From the NCBI RefSeq assembly GCF_007896435.1, contig NZ_VCBL01000001.1, positions 523,335-587,334 of the forward strand: a stretch of 64,000 nt of DNA, written 5' to 3'. The notes beneath the pieces were generated by a model. That model had not been told where the DNA came from. It did not search any database and saw only the letters and a list, made by a program, of their open reading frames with translations. Every line of letters starts with the position of its first letter. The first letter of the stretch is position 1. Shown here piece after piece: positions 55,754-64,000 of this stretch. The translations under genes and the position numbers were made by a program. This DNA is from Rummeliibacillus suwonensis (GTDB lineage: Bacteria; Bacillota; Bacilli; Bacillales_A; Planococcaceae).

Positions 55754-57154
55754 TTGCGAAAATTTCTCACGATAGGACTACTTTGTCTTATGGCAGGGTT
55801 ATTGTTAGTAGCTTGTGGATCGAATTCAAAAGAGGATATTGTGAAAAAGACAAGCAAGAAATGGACAGCCGCCAAAGGTTATGAAGTAAAAGCAACTATG
55901 GAGATTAAAACAACTGGGGAATCTAAAAAATACGATGTAGATGTATGGCATACAAAGCCTGAATTTTATCGTGTTGCAGTATCAGAAAAAGGCCAAGATA
56001 CTTTGCAAATGATTATTCGAAATGAGGAAGGGGTATTTGTAGTTACTCCATCATTGAAAAAAACGTACAAGTTTCAAAGTGACTGGCCAAAGCAAAATAG
56101 TCAGGGGTATTTGATCAATGCTTTGGCTGAAGATTTAACTGCTGATAAAACAGCAGAAATGAAAGAAACGAAAAATGCTTATATTTTTAAAGCCAAAACA
56201 CGTAACAACCATTCAAAAATACTTCCAACGCAACAAGTTTATATTGATAAGAAGACATTATTACCCACAAAAGTTGTTGTATTAAACGAAGCAAATGAAG
56301 AACAAATCCGCATCACATTTAAGAAGATTACACTTGGTGTTTCTAAAAAGGCCTCCGATTATGCCATTGAAGACTTTACAAAAGCAGATGGCAAAAAAGC
56401 TGATAGCGAAGATGCCAAAACAGATGTATCAACAACGGATGAAGCAGATAAAGAAGCGAGCAATGGAAAAAATTCAGCTGACGATACTTTAGATGACAAC
56501 ACGACAGGTGAAACTTCTTCTGATGAAAAAGCAACAGAAGATACTTCTACAGATGAATCATCGCAGCCTACAAGTGGAACAACTCCATCTGAAGAAAATA
56601 ATGCAACATCAACCGAGGAAAGCAATGCAACATCATCTGAAGAGAGCAATGCAACATCAACCGAGGAAAATAGTGCGACTTCTTCTGAAGAAAGTGCAAC
56701 TTCGACTGAGGAAAGTAATGCAGGTATAAACGAAGAAACAGTAGCCGCCTCAGCAGATGCAGATAAAACAGCAGCTGAAGACTCTCAAAACTCAGAGGCA
56801 ACAGCAGATTCTGGTGATTTTGAAACATATTATCCTGCACTAAAATGGGATAATGTTAAATTAACAGATGAAGAATCGCTACAAATGGATACAGGCACAC
56901 GTAAATTTTTATCATTTGAAGGAGACAAGAGCTTTACGATCATCCAAGAAAAGGCTACAACAGCAAATCAACTTTATATTCCTGTGTTCTCACCGGGCGA
57001 TCCAGCAGATCTAGGCTTTACAATTGGCGCAATCACTGATAATTCACTTAGCTGGGAAGCTGATGGCGTATCCTTCTTTATCGCTTCCAATGATTTAAGT
57101 AAAGAAGAACTAATAGAGGTAGCATCATCGATGGTCAACGGTGAAGTAAAATAA
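55754..57154 (+). CDS. ydcC: lipoprotein of the YdcC/LolA-like group with an expanded repeat linker
   Basis: A 466-aa exported lipoprotein; the signal ends in LLVAC (Cys21). The N-terminal about 190 residues form a LolA-like lipid-carrier beta-fold (KKWTAAKGYEVKATMEIKT, then KPEFYRVAVSEKGQDTLQMI). The C-terminal about 110 residues are a DUF4367-type domain (KLTDEESLQMDTGTRKFL). Between them lies a linker of about 145 residues rich in Ser, Thr, Glu and Asp, with 8-residue EESNATST-type repeats. B. subtilis YdcC is only about 340 aa, so the linker is an expansion. The start is TTG 55754. It sits between acpS and alr, as in B. subtilis. Confidence 0.9.
   Translation: MRKFLTIGLLCLMAGLLLVACGSNSKEDIVKKTSKKWTAAKGYEVKATMEIKTTGESKKYDVDVWHTKPEFYRVAVSEKGQDTLQMIIRNEEGVFVVTPSLKKTYKFQSDWPKQNSQGYLINALAEDLTADKTAEMKETKNAYIFKAKTRNNHSKILPTQQVYIDKKTLLPTKVVVLNEANEEQIRITFKKITLGVSKKASDYAIEDFTKADGKKADSEDAKTDVSTTDEADKEASNGKNSADDTLDDNTTGETSSDEKATEDTSTDESSQPTSGTTPSEENNATSTEESNATSSEESNATSTEENSATSSEESATSTEESNAGINEETVAASADADKTAAEDSQNSEATADSGDFETYYPALKWDNVKLTDEESLQMDTGTRKFLSFEGDKSFTIIQEKATTANQLYIPVFSPGDPADLGFTIGAITDNSLSWEADGVSFFIASNDLSKEELIEVASSMVNGEVK
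56591..56722. repeat. in-frame minisatellite in ydcC
   Basis: Six tandem units of 24 bp (the fifth 21 bp; the last partial) encoding EESNATST-like octapeptides. The unit is a multiple of three, so copy number can change without frameshift. Confidence 0.88.
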
Positions 57155-57220
57155 TATTATAATTGACCAAAGTTATTTCAGGGACGATAATAGAAAAAAA
57201 CGTACAAGAAGGTTAGAAAA

Positions 57221-58357
57221 ATGAGTGAACATCTACAATTTCGTCCCACCAAAGCGATCATTAATTTATCAGCAATACAAAATAATATAAAAAATTTACG
57301 TAAGCATTTGCACTCAAGTGTTGACATTATGGCAGTTGTAAAAGCAAATGCTTACGGTCATGGTGATGTACAAGTTGCACAGGCGGCTTTGGCAGCCGGA
57401 GCTACTATGTTAGCAGTTGCAACACCAGAGGAAGCATTACATTTAAGAGACTTTATTAAAGAAACACCGATATTAATACTTGGAGCAGTTCCTGTAAACT
57501 TTGCTCCATATGCAGCAAATGCTCATATCATTCTTACTGTATTTTCAGCAGACTGGATTCATGAAGTGGCCATACATTCAAAAGAATTCGGATCACCATT
57601 GAAAGTGCATATAAAAGTTGATAGTGGGATGGGGCGTATTGGCGTACGTACAGAAAAAGAGTTAAAGGCTGTATATGATGCCACTATAATGGCTAATAAT
57701 ATAGAAGTAGACGGTATCTTTACTCACTTCGCTACTGCAGATGAGGAAAGCACAAAGCAATATGACCATCAATTAGCAATATTCAAAGAATTGGTAGCAA
57801 GTTTATCTGAAAAGCCTCGTTTAGTACATGCCGCGAATACTGCAGCTTCATTGGTTAAAAAAGGCGTCCAATTTGATGCCATTCGGTTTGGGATTTCTAT
57901 GTATGGTCTTTCACCGTCGACATTTGTCGAAAACCATTTACCATTTCCATTAGAACCGGCATTGACATTGGAAAGTGAGTTAGTACATGTTAAAAAAATC
58001 GAAAAAGGAGATAGAGTCAGCTATGGAGGTACATATGTAGCAGAACAAGATGAATGGATTGGAACAATACCTGTTGGATATGCCGATGGCGTTATTCGTG
58101 GTCTATCTGGTCAAGAAGTGTTGATAGATGGTAAAAGAGCACCTATTGTCGGCAGGATCTGCATGGATCAATTGATGATTAGATTACCTAGAGAAATGGC
58201 AATTGGTGAGAAGGTTATTTTGATCGGGAAGCAGCAACAAGATGAAATCCGTGCTCAAGAATGGGCAGATCGGCTTCACACAATTGTCTACGAAATACCA
58301 TGTATGCTTTCTTCAAGAATACCAAGAGTTTACCCTACATTAACAAAGGAGCAGTAA
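57221..58357 (+). CDS. alr: alanine racemase
   Basis: A PLP-dependent fold-type III enzyme that makes D-alanine for Ddl, 378 aa. The PLP lysine is in MAVVKANAYGHGDV (Lys about residue 42). VDSGMGRIGVR, FAMYG-type FGISMYGLSPS, and the second-domain GDRVSYGGTYVAEQDEWIGTIPVGYADG with the catalytic Tyr are intact. It is preceded by ydcC in the same direction. A decayed family A repeat begins at its stop codon. Confidence 0.97.
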   Translation: MSEHLQFRPTKAIINLSAIQNNIKNLRKHLHSSVDIMAVVKANAYGHGDVQVAQAALAAGATMLAVATPEEALHLRDFIKETPILILGAVPVNFAPYAANAHIILTVFSADWIHEVAIHSKEFGSPLKVHIKVDSGMGRIGVRTEKELKAVYDATIMANNIEVDGIFTHFATADEESTKQYDHQLAIFKELVASLSEKPRLVHAANTAASLVKKGVQFDAIRFGISMYGLSPSTFVENHLPFPLEPALTLESELVHVKKIEKGDRVSYGGTYVAEQDEWIGTIPVGYADGVIRGLSGQEVLIDGKRAPIVGRICMDQLMIRLPREMAIGEKVILIGKQQQDEIRAQEWADRLHTIVYEIPCMLSSRIPRVYPTLTKEQ

Positions 58358-58468
58358 GCCCTCGCTTCAAGTAAAAAGAGGATTAACTGCCTAGAAAAAA
58401 CAATGGGGTTTCACTGGCACACAGTGAGGATGAAGGAAAACGCCACTGTGTGAAGTTTCAATTTATAA
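58354..58468 (+). repeat. short, decayed family A repeat (S4)
   Basis: It overlaps the alr stop codon (AGTAAGCCCTCGCTTCAAG). GATTAACTGCCTAGAA remains from the left part and a hairpin, ACACAGTG with CACTGTGT, plus GAAGTTTCAATTTAT, from the right end. The core module is absent. Confidence 0.65.
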
Positions 58469-58674
58469 ATAACTATGGTACAGGATTATGAGTTTTCAAT
58501 ATGACATCGTTACCATAAAAATAATAGGTTTCACTATAAGTCGACAAATTCAGAAAAAAATCAACGTATATGTCAAATGCTTACTTATTCTGTCTTTTCA
58601 ACAATTAATTTTAATGTTAGGATAGAAAGTAAGTTAGAGGTATTTAAGGTGATTGGTTTGTGGAGGTGTTGGCT

Positions 58675-58956
58675 TTGAGTCAAAGAAGAGTGGAAGAGAT
58701 CTTGATTCAGTTACCTGAGAGATCGGTATCTGAAAACATTGAACAAGCTTATAGACAGATAACAAGTAATATAAATGATTTAGTTTATATTCCAACAAAA
58801 CGATCTATTCATACAAAACAAAAAAATCACATGCGAGAAGCAATGGTTAAAGGATATGTCGAAATGTCACAGATTAACCTATCTATATGTAGTGAATGCT
58901 TACATGTTGAGTATGAAGCGGAACATATGGTGGAGCGACTCGTAAGCGGAGGATGA
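58675..58956 (+). CDS. ndoAI: MazE-type antitoxin EndoAI
   Basis: A 93-aa antitoxin that binds and neutralises the downstream NdoA/MazF RNase. The C-terminal half ([18 protein letters not shown], then [15 protein letters not shown]) is near-identical in pattern to B. subtilis EndoAI. The N-terminal ribbon-helix-helix DNA-binding region is much less like it, beginning [20 protein letters not shown]. The start is TTG 58675, preceded by GGAGGTG. The stop lies four bases before ndoA; the two are cotranscribed. Confidence 0.92.
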   Translation: MSQRRVEEILIQLPERSVSENIEQAYRQITSNINDLVYIPTKRSIHTKQKNHMREAMVKGYVEMSQINLSICSECLHVEYEAEHMVERLVSGG

Positions 58957-58960
58957 AAAC

Positions 58961-59311
58961 TTGAACGTAAAACGTGGAGACGTTTTTTTTGCAGATTTAT
59001 CGCCAGTGGTCGGGTCTGAGCAAGGTGGTACGAGACCCGTACTGGTTATTCAAAATGATATTGGAAATCGTTTTAGCCCAACAGTAATTATTGCAGCAAT
59101 AACCGCTCAAATCCAAAAGGCAAAACTTCCTACACATGTAGAAATTGATGCAAAAAAGTATGGATTTGAAAGAGACTCAGTCATTTTATTGGAACAATTG
59201 CGGACAATCGATAAATCCAGATTGACTGATAAAATTACACAGTTAGATGGACCGTTAATGGAAAAAGTAGAAGAAGCTTTGGAAATTAGTTTAGGACTTT
59301 TAAAATTTTAA
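58961..59311 (+). CDS. ndoA: MazF-type endoribonuclease toxin NdoA (EndoA)
   Basis: A 116-aa ribosome-independent mRNA interferase of the MazF/PemK family. The Bacillus type cuts at [36 protein letters not shown] and [18 protein letters not shown] match B. subtilis EndoA closely; the catalytic Arg (GGTRPV) and Thr (AAITAQ) are present. The start is TTG 58961, with GGAGG inside the end of ndoAI. In B. subtilis the rsbR-sigB operon follows; here only rsbT remains, after a terminator and a repeat. Confidence 0.97.
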   Translation: MNVKRGDVFFADLSPVVGSEQGGTRPVLVIQNDIGNRFSPTVIIAAITAQIQKAKLPTHVEIDAKKYGFERDSVILLEQLRTIDKSRLTDKITQLDGPLMEKVEEALEISLGLLKF

Positions 59312-59326
59312 TAGCATACATATTGA

Positions 59327-59357
59327 AACACCAGAAGTATTCGTTCTGGTGTTTTTG
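59327..59357 (+). terminator. terminator after ndoA
   Basis: AACACCAGAA pairs perfectly with TTCTGGTGTT over a 7-nt loop, then Ts. Confidence 0.93.
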
Positions 59358-59549
59358 TTCTAATTCTTCATTTTAGGAATATTTATCCATTATTTTTTCG
59401 AAAAATATTACAAAATTACAGTGTAAATTTAGTTAATATATTATACAATTAGAAAAAGTAGGTAGTAAAACAGATGATATTGAAAAAAAGGCTATATGAA
59501 GTTAAGTATTAGCTTTGGAAGCGTTTTTTGTCTTTTTACGATGGATTTT

Positions 59550-59860
59550 ATCTTGACTCAGCAAATCTTTTATGCGATGAAAGCGTAGCGACAGGAGTGG
59601 ATTCTTTATGCAACGACAGCATAGCAGTAGGAGCAAATCTTTTTGTATCGACAGCATAGCGACAGGTACAGAAGATGTCCACTTTAATAGGTGGAGAGAT
59701 GAATGCAATTTTAAATTCCTATTGAGCGAGTGTACAAACATCCGCTGAATCAAGATAAAGCCTCCATCGTTGAATGTCATGGATTTTGAAGAGATTTTTC
59801 AAGCAAGTTCGAAAAAAACGGATGCAATCACACTGGAGTGGAGCGTCATTGATAAGTATT
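59550..59860. repeat. family B repeat copy B3 (core plus tail)
   Basis: The core (59550–59756, 207 bp) has terminal inverted repeats ATCTTGACTCAGC and GCTGAATCAAGAT. The tail to about 59860 holds GTCATGGATTTTGAAGAG and AGCAAGTTCGAAAAAAAC. It occupies the place where rsbR and rsbS stand in B. subtilis. Confidence 0.85.
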
Positions 59861-59931
59861 GTGTTAAACGATTGAGGGAGTTTATGTGTATTAAAAGTAT
59901 AAGTTATAACTGATTTGGGGGCGAATTGGGA

Positions 59932-60342
59932 ATGGAAGAGTCTTCTGTAGATATATTGACAGAATGGGATATTGTTGCCGCACGTCAGCTTGGTCGTAGG
60001 GAAGCTAAATTAATAGGTTTTGGTTTAGTGGATCAAGCACGAATTACAACCGCCATCAGTGAATTAGCCCGCAATATTTATTTATATGCTGAACAAGGAA
60101 AGATTGAAGTGCGTAGAATTGCCGAGAAAGCTTGTATAGGAATTTGCATAATTGCATCAGATTCCGGACCAGGAATAGAAGATGTCGAACAAGTTATGCA
60201 AGCGGGTTTTTCAACGTCACAAGGATTTGGTGCTGGTTTGCCAGGTGTAAGACGTTTGATGGATGAATTTGAAATCAAAACAAAACCACAAAAGGGAACA
60301 ATTATTACGATTAAAAAATGGCTACAATTAGATAATGAATAA
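59932..60342 (+). CDS. rsbT: orphan RsbT-type serine/threonine kinase
   Basis: In B. subtilis RsbT is the switch kinase of the stressosome: it phosphorylates RsbR and RsbS, then leaves to activate the phosphatase RsbU. This 136-aa protein matches RsbT closely, with TEWDIVAARQLGRREAK, VDQARITTAISELARNIYLYA (N box), DSGPGIEDV (G1) and GFGAGLPGVRRLMDEF (G2). ATG 59932 is the likely start; TTG 59926, nearer to the GGGGGCG site, is an alternative. No rsbR, rsbS, rsbU, rsbV, rsbW, sigB or rsbX is found on either side. Its partners must be elsewhere or lost; the catalytic motifs remain intact. Confidence 0.93.
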   Translation: MEESSVDILTEWDIVAARQLGRREAKLIGFGLVDQARITTAISELARNIYLYAEQGKIEVRRIAEKACIGICIIASDSGPGIEDVEQVMQAGFSTSQGFGAGLPGVRRLMDEFEIKTKPQKGTIITIKKWLQLDNE

Positions 60343-60784
60343 AATAATATAAACATATAAAAACTGTAAAACTTAGTAAAAGTCGTTTTTGAAAGTCCTA
60401 TATTCCTAATGAGTAAAGGGAGTTGCTCAAGAAGTCCTTTTAAAAGAAAAGCTCTGTGATGCTTCATGTCGTTTTTTGTCGATAGGATTGATTGTAGTAG
60501 AAGTGGGTGTCTCCTTGAAAATGCTGTGCAAAAAAATTGTGACCAACGCTATGATGCCAATTACAAAAATTATGTTATGCTGCGGAAAGGGTTTTCTTGG
60601 AAAAAATGAATCATTGAAAGAGTGCAATTTGATGCTGAATTGTGCTCTTTTTATTTTTTCAGCAGTCCTGTTTTTATGAGAAAGTCTGAACCTGTAATTT
60701 TCAAATGATCGCATTTCTTTTTAGAAGAAGTGTCAATTCTTACTATGGTAAAATGGGGAAGACTAAGGAAAGGTAGTGAATTTT
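60343..60784. other. gap between rsbT and tex with a terminator
   Basis: A stem GAGTGCAATT with AATTGTGCTC and a TTTTT run lies at 60616–60658. The rest shows no remnant of rsbU, rsbV, rsbW, sigB or rsbX that I can recognise; open frames across it on both strands look accidental. Confidence 0.5.
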
Positions 60785-62956
60785 ATGGACGCTCAAAACA
60801 TATATCAACTAATTGCCTCAGAAATCGGTATACGTACACATCAAGTAGAACAAGTTATTCAATTGCTTGATGCTTCTAATACAGTACCTTTTATAGCACG
60901 TTATCGAAAAGAAGCCACAGGTTCATTAGACGAAGTACAAATAAAAGCGATTGAAGATCGATATCACTATATTCAACAATTAGAACAACGTAAGCAAGAA
61001 GTTCTTCGATTAATCGATGAACAAGGGAAACTAACTGAAGAACTGGCAAAAGAAATTAAAGCTACAACTATTTTAAAAAGGGTTGAGGATTTATATCGCC
61101 CGTACAAACAGAAACGCCGAACAAAGGCAACCATTGCCAAAGATAAGGGATTGGAACCATTAGCTGATCAGATAATGAATTTTGGAAAAGCATCTTTACT
61201 AGAATTAGCAGAACCTTTTATAGGAGAAAAAGTAGAGAATGCGGAAGAAGCTTTACAAGGTGCTAGTGATATTCTAGCAGAACGCTTTGCAGATGATGCC
61301 GCAATCCGTGAGAAAATCCGAAAAATATCATGGCAGCAAGGAAAGTTTCATGTTGCTGTTAAAAATGCCGAGCTGGATGAAAAAGCGGTATTTGAAATGT
61401 ACTATGAATACGAAGAACCTGTGAATAAGATTGTGCCACATCGTATTTTAGCCATCAACCGTGGTGAAAAAGAAGATGTGTTGAAAGTAAGTATTCAAGT
61501 ACCAGTAGAACGTATACATCAAGTGATGCGAAATGAGTGGATACCGAGATCCTCTTCACCTGCTATACCACAAGTAGAAATCGCCATTGAAGATGCATAT
61601 AAACGATTAATCCAGCCGTCGATAGAAAGGGAAATACGGAACGACTTAACTGAAAAGGCAGAAGCACAGGCTATTCATATTTTCTCCGAAAACTTGCGAA
61701 ACCTTTTGTTACAACCACCTATGAATGGACAATATGTACTAGGAGTGGACCCGGCCTATCGAACAGGTTGTAAACTTGCTGTTGTAGATGACACGGGGAA
61801 AATGCTAGAAATCTCCGTTATCTACCCACATACAGCAAAAGGTGATGTGGACAAATCTAAAAAGACTTTCAATGATATATTGAATCGTTACCCCATTTCA
61901 ATAATAGCGATCGGAAATGGTACGGCTTCACGAGAAACTGAGCAATTTGTAGCGGCATGTTTAAAAGAATCAGATAGTCATGCTGCTTATGTAATCGTTA
62001 GTGAGGCAGGGGCAAGTGTATACTCAGCATCTGAAGTTGCACGTGAAGAGTTTCCAGATTTACATGTAGAACAACGTAGTGCTGTATCCATTGCTAGACG
62101 CTTGCAAGATCCTTTAGCTGAGCTGGTAAAAATTGATCCCAAGGCGGTAGGAGTTGGACAATATCAACATGATGTTTCTCAAAAGAAATTAGAGGAGTCA
62201 TTGACTTTTATTGTAGAAACAGCAGTTAATCAGGTTGGCGTGGATGTGAATACGGCTTCTCCATCGTTACTTCAATATGTATCTGGATTGTCCAAAACAG
62301 TAGCAGAGAATATTGTAAAAGTCCGTAGCGACAATGGTAAATTTACTGCTCGTACACAACTGAAGAAAATCCCAAGACTTGGAGCTAAAACATATGAACA
62401 AGCTATAGGATTTTTACGTGTTCCTTATGCAAAAAATCCGCTAGATGCTACAGCAATTCACCCAGAGAGTTATGATTTAGCCAATCAAATTCTTGAAGTG
62501 GCGCATATTGACAAAAAGCAAATTGGTACGGCCGAAGCAGAAAAAGCGATTGGTCAATTGGATATTGTGCGATTAAGTAAAGAGTGGGGAATTGGAGAGG
62601 TAACATTAAAAGATGTCATTGATTCACTTATGAAACCTTCGCGAGATCCTCGGGATGCTTTTCCGCAACCACTTCTAAAAAAAGATGTTCTAAAAATGGA
62701 AGATTTACAGCCTGGAATGGAGCTTCAAGGTACAGTCAGAAATGTTGTTGATTTTGGTGCATTTGTCGATATCGGAGTAAAACAGGATGGTCTTGTACAC
62801 ATTTCAAAACTAAAAAAAGGGTATGTAAAGCATCCACTGGATGTAGTTTCGCTAGGCGACATCGTAACTGTCTGGGTAGAGAAAGTAGAAGCTGAAAAAG
62901 GAAGAATTTCATTAACTATGTTGATTCCTGAACAACAGGAGATTAGTGAACAATAA
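60785..62956 (+). CDS. tex: Tex-type RNA-binding transcription accessory protein
   Basis: A 723-aa nucleic-acid-binding protein of the Tex/YdcI family. Domains in order: an N-terminal Tex domain (VPFIARYRKEATGSLDEVQI), a YqgF/RNase H-like domain (VLGVDPAYRTGCKLAVVD), helix-hairpin-helix repeats (ASPSLLQYVSGLSKTVAENI), and a C-terminal S1 domain (LQGTVRNVVDFGAFVDIGVKQDG). ATG 60785 is the likely start; an in-frame GTG at 60776 also exists. In B. subtilis (ydcI) it follows sigB/rsbX, so the synteny is kept apart from the missing genes. Confidence 0.95.
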   Translation: MDAQNIYQLIASEIGIRTHQVEQVIQLLDASNTVPFIARYRKEATGSLDEVQIKAIEDRYHYIQQLEQRKQEVLRLIDEQGKLTEELAKEIKATTILKRVEDLYRPYKQKRRTKATIAKDKGLEPLADQIMNFGKASLLELAEPFIGEKVENAEEALQGASDILAERFADDAAIREKIRKISWQQGKFHVAVKNAELDEKAVFEMYYEYEEPVNKIVPHRILAINRGEKEDVLKVSIQVPVERIHQVMRNEWIPRSSSPAIPQVEIAIEDAYKRLIQPSIEREIRNDLTEKAEAQAIHIFSENLRNLLLQPPMNGQYVLGVDPAYRTGCKLAVVDDTGKMLEISVIYPHTAKGDVDKSKKTFNDILNRYPISIIAIGNGTASRETEQFVAACLKESDSHAAYVIVSEAGASVYSASEVAREEFPDLHVEQRSAVSIARRLQDPLAELVKIDPKAVGVGQYQHDVSQKKLEESLTFIVETAVNQVGVDVNTASPSLLQYVSGLSKTVAENIVKVRSDNGKFTARTQLKKIPRLGAKTYEQAIGFLRVPYAKNPLDATAIHPESYDLANQILEVAHIDKKQIGTAEAEKAIGQLDIVRLSKEWGIGEVTLKDVIDSLMKPSRDPRDAFPQPLLKKDVLKMEDLQPGMELQGTVRNVVDFGAFVDIGVKQDGLVHISKLKKGYVKHPLDVVSLGDIVTVWVEKVEAEKGRISLTMLIPEQQEISEQ

Positions 62957-62989
62957 AATCTATTTAGAGAGTGTGTGTCTAAAAAGATA

Positions 62990-63290
62990 TGATCGTATTT
63001 AATCTACATGGATAGGCAGTGAAGCCTCAAAATGAAGATTAGGATAGCATATAACAACGATCTGTAGAAGCCTAGTTGGTTTAACTAACACTCAGTAGGG
63101 GATGAAAAAAGCCTCTACTGAGTGAAGTTTCACTTTAGCCCACATGGACAAGCAGTAAGACACACAAGTGAAGAAATAAATAAAAAGTAGAGAAATAAGT
63201 GAGGAATAGCAACTTGTAAAAGTCCGATTATTTCAGCTAACATTCAGTGAAGATGAAGAAAATTGATTTCACTTTATATGTTTGACTTTA
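62990..63290 (+). repeat. two tandem short, decayed family A repeats (S5, S6)
   Basis: The first (to about 63135) ends with CACTCAGTAGGGG … CCTCTACTGAGTG and GAAGTTTCACTTTA. The second (about 63138–63285) restarts with CATGGACAAGCAGTAAGAC and ends with GATTTCACTTTATATG. Both lack the 20-nt core. Side-by-side copies show local duplication or repeated insertion at one site. Confidence 0.65.
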
Positions 63291-63328
63291 TTAATGGGAA
63301 GTATTGATTTTGGGTCAGGAGGTATACT

Positions 63329-63784
63329 ATGACAGATTACGATTTATATCAATTAGTGTGCAATATATCTGAACGGGTGTTTGATAAGCCTTTCTTGCAT
63401 AAAGCCTATTTTAATAAGAGATTACGTACTACAGGTGGAAGATATCTTTTACAATCTCATAATATCGAAATCAACCCTAGAGCTTATGAAAAATATGGTT
63501 TTAAAGAGGTAGAAGGAATTATTCGCCACGAGTTATGTCATTATCACCTTCATATAGAAGGAAAGGGATATCAACATAGAGATGCAGATTTTAGAATTCT
63601 TTTGAAAAAGACAAATGCCCCTCGTTTTTGTTCTAATTTAAATCAAGAGAATAAAAGAAAAAATAGTAAACAATATACGTATGTGTGCTTAAAATGTGGT
63701 ATGCACTACCATAGAAAGATTCGGATGAACACCGCTAAATATTGTTGTAGTAAGTGTTTAGGTAGACTGAAGCTAAAAAGTTGA
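63329..63784 (+). CDS. ydcK: SprT-like zinc metalloprotein
   Basis: A 151-aa SprT family protein (B. subtilis YdcK). The zinc-metalloprotease-like motif HELCHYH lies in GIIRHELCHYHLHIEGKG, and a C-terminal zinc ribbon follows (YVCLKCGMHYHRKIRMN, then YCCSKCLGRL). Eukaryotic SprT relatives cut DNA-protein cross-links; a protease activity for the short bacterial form is unproven. AGGAGGTATACT precedes ATG 63329. It lies between tex and tRNA genes, as in B. subtilis. Confidence 0.93.
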   Translation: MTDYDLYQLVCNISERVFDKPFLHKAYFNKRLRTTGGRYLLQSHNIEINPRAYEKYGFKEVEGIIRHELCHYHLHIEGKGYQHRDADFRILLKKTNAPRFCSNLNQENKRKNSKQYTYVCLKCGMHYHRKIRMNTAKYCCSKCLGRLKLKS

Positions 63785-63803
63785 AAATTTTTTAGAAAAG
63801 TAC

Positions 63804-63832
63804 TTGACGTTTAAGAAATAACTATCTATAAT
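63804..63832 (+). promoter_or_regulatory. strong sigma-A promoter of the tRNA cluster
   Basis: TTGACG (63804–63809), a 17-bp spacer and a perfect TATAAT (63827–63832), about 50 bp before tRNA-Asn. Confidence 0.92.
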
Positions 63833-63885
63833 TGTAAAAGTCGACAAGATGATAACTTGTTGGAGCAGCAAAAAATGAATTTTAT

Positions 63886-63962
63886 TCCGAAGTAGCTCAG
63901 TTGGTAGCAGCATCTGACTGTTAATCAGAGGGTCGCAGGTTCGAGTCCTGCCTTCGGAGCCA
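63886..63962 (+). tRNA. tRNA-Asn (anticodon GUU)
   Basis: Full cloverleaf: acceptor TCCGAAG with CTTCGGA, D-loop AGTTGGTAGCAG, anticodon loop CTGTTAA, T-arm with GGTTCGAGTCC, discriminator G and an encoded CCA. Confidence 0.97.
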
Positions 63963-63963
63963 A

Positions 63964-64000
63964 GGCCCCTTGGTCAAGCGGTTAAGACACCTCCCTTTCA
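63964..64000 (+). tRNA. tRNA-Glu (anticodon UUC), cut by window end
   Basis: GGCCCCTTGGTCAAGCGGTT is the start of a Bacillus-type tRNA-Glu. The anticodon stem-loop CTCCCTTTCA reaches the UUC anticodon before the window ends. It follows tRNA-Asn by one base in the same operon. Confidence 0.9.

Noticed and set aside
60427..60714. Frames between rsbT and tex (both strands) as remnants of rsbU, rsbV, rsbW or sigB
   Set aside because: No motif of a PP2C phosphatase, STAS domain, anti-sigma kinase or sigma factor is recognisable, and the frames overlap a terminator.

Overview
The window is a chromosomal stretch of a low-GC, endospore-former-type Gram-positive bacterium. Codon use, AGGAGG-type ribosome binding sites, many TTG and GTG starts and gene order all point to Bacillales, most likely Planococcaceae (Lysinibacillus/Rummeliibacillus-like). 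The order rodA–ddl–murF–cshA–ydbS–ydbT–ydcA–acpS–ydcC–alr–ndoAI–ndoA–rsbT–tex–ydcK–tRNA at 43–64 kb follows the ddl-to-ydcK region of Bacillus subtilis. No phage, plasmid, CRISPR array or full insertion sequence was seen.

Layout. 0.4–8.9 kb: glycerol kinase, a MazG-like pyrophosphohydrolase, an M20 amidohydrolase, a two-domain acetyltransferase, Mn-dependent pyrophosphatase, a FAD/Rieske oxidoreductase, a DsbA-family protein and azoreductase. 9–13.7 kb: a higher-order tandem repeat, YceI protein, catE with a divergent HxlR regulator, murB, exoA. 14–24.7 kb: an S45 acylase, a fluoride-channel gene pair, a P1-family peptidase, GNAT proteins, mntR, cvfB, a DUF1002 protein. 24.8–33 kb: TetR, ElaA-like GNAT, acetyl-CoA hydrolase/transferase with a LytTR regulator, AraC regulator, a second-type YidC, a VanY-like carboxypeptidase. 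33–39.5 kb: cardiolipin synthase and two MFS exporters, one divergent from an XRE/TPR regulator with clear operators. 39.7–42.9 kb: csoR-copZ-copA copper operon, split by a repeat. 43–64 kb: the cell-wall and alr/toxin-antitoxin/tex region, ending in tRNA-Asn and a cut tRNA-Glu.

How the genes work together. Several genes serve peptidoglycan synthesis or trimming: murB, rodA, ddl, murF, alr and the VanY-like enzyme. CsoR, CopZ and CopA form a self-contained copper response. azoR, catE and the HxlR regulator look like a quinone/electrophile defence set. ndoAI-ndoA is a MazEF-type toxin-antitoxin pair. The rsbT gene that follows has lost all the usual rsbR/rsbS/sigB neighbours.

The most distinctive trait is a set of intergenic repeats. 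Family A (about 190–220 bp, with short degenerate forms) is a chain of hairpins around a conserved 20-nt core. Family B (about 208 bp) has 13-bp terminal inverted repeats. A GC-rich family D resembles repeats common in Bacillus. The repeats nest: an A copy sits inside a B copy with 7-bp flanking duplications, and the A core reappears inside a D copy with a different but still paired outer stem. The other leading observations are an apparent frameshift at the 5' end of rodA, loss of the phosphorylatable histidine in GlpK, and the orphan RsbT.
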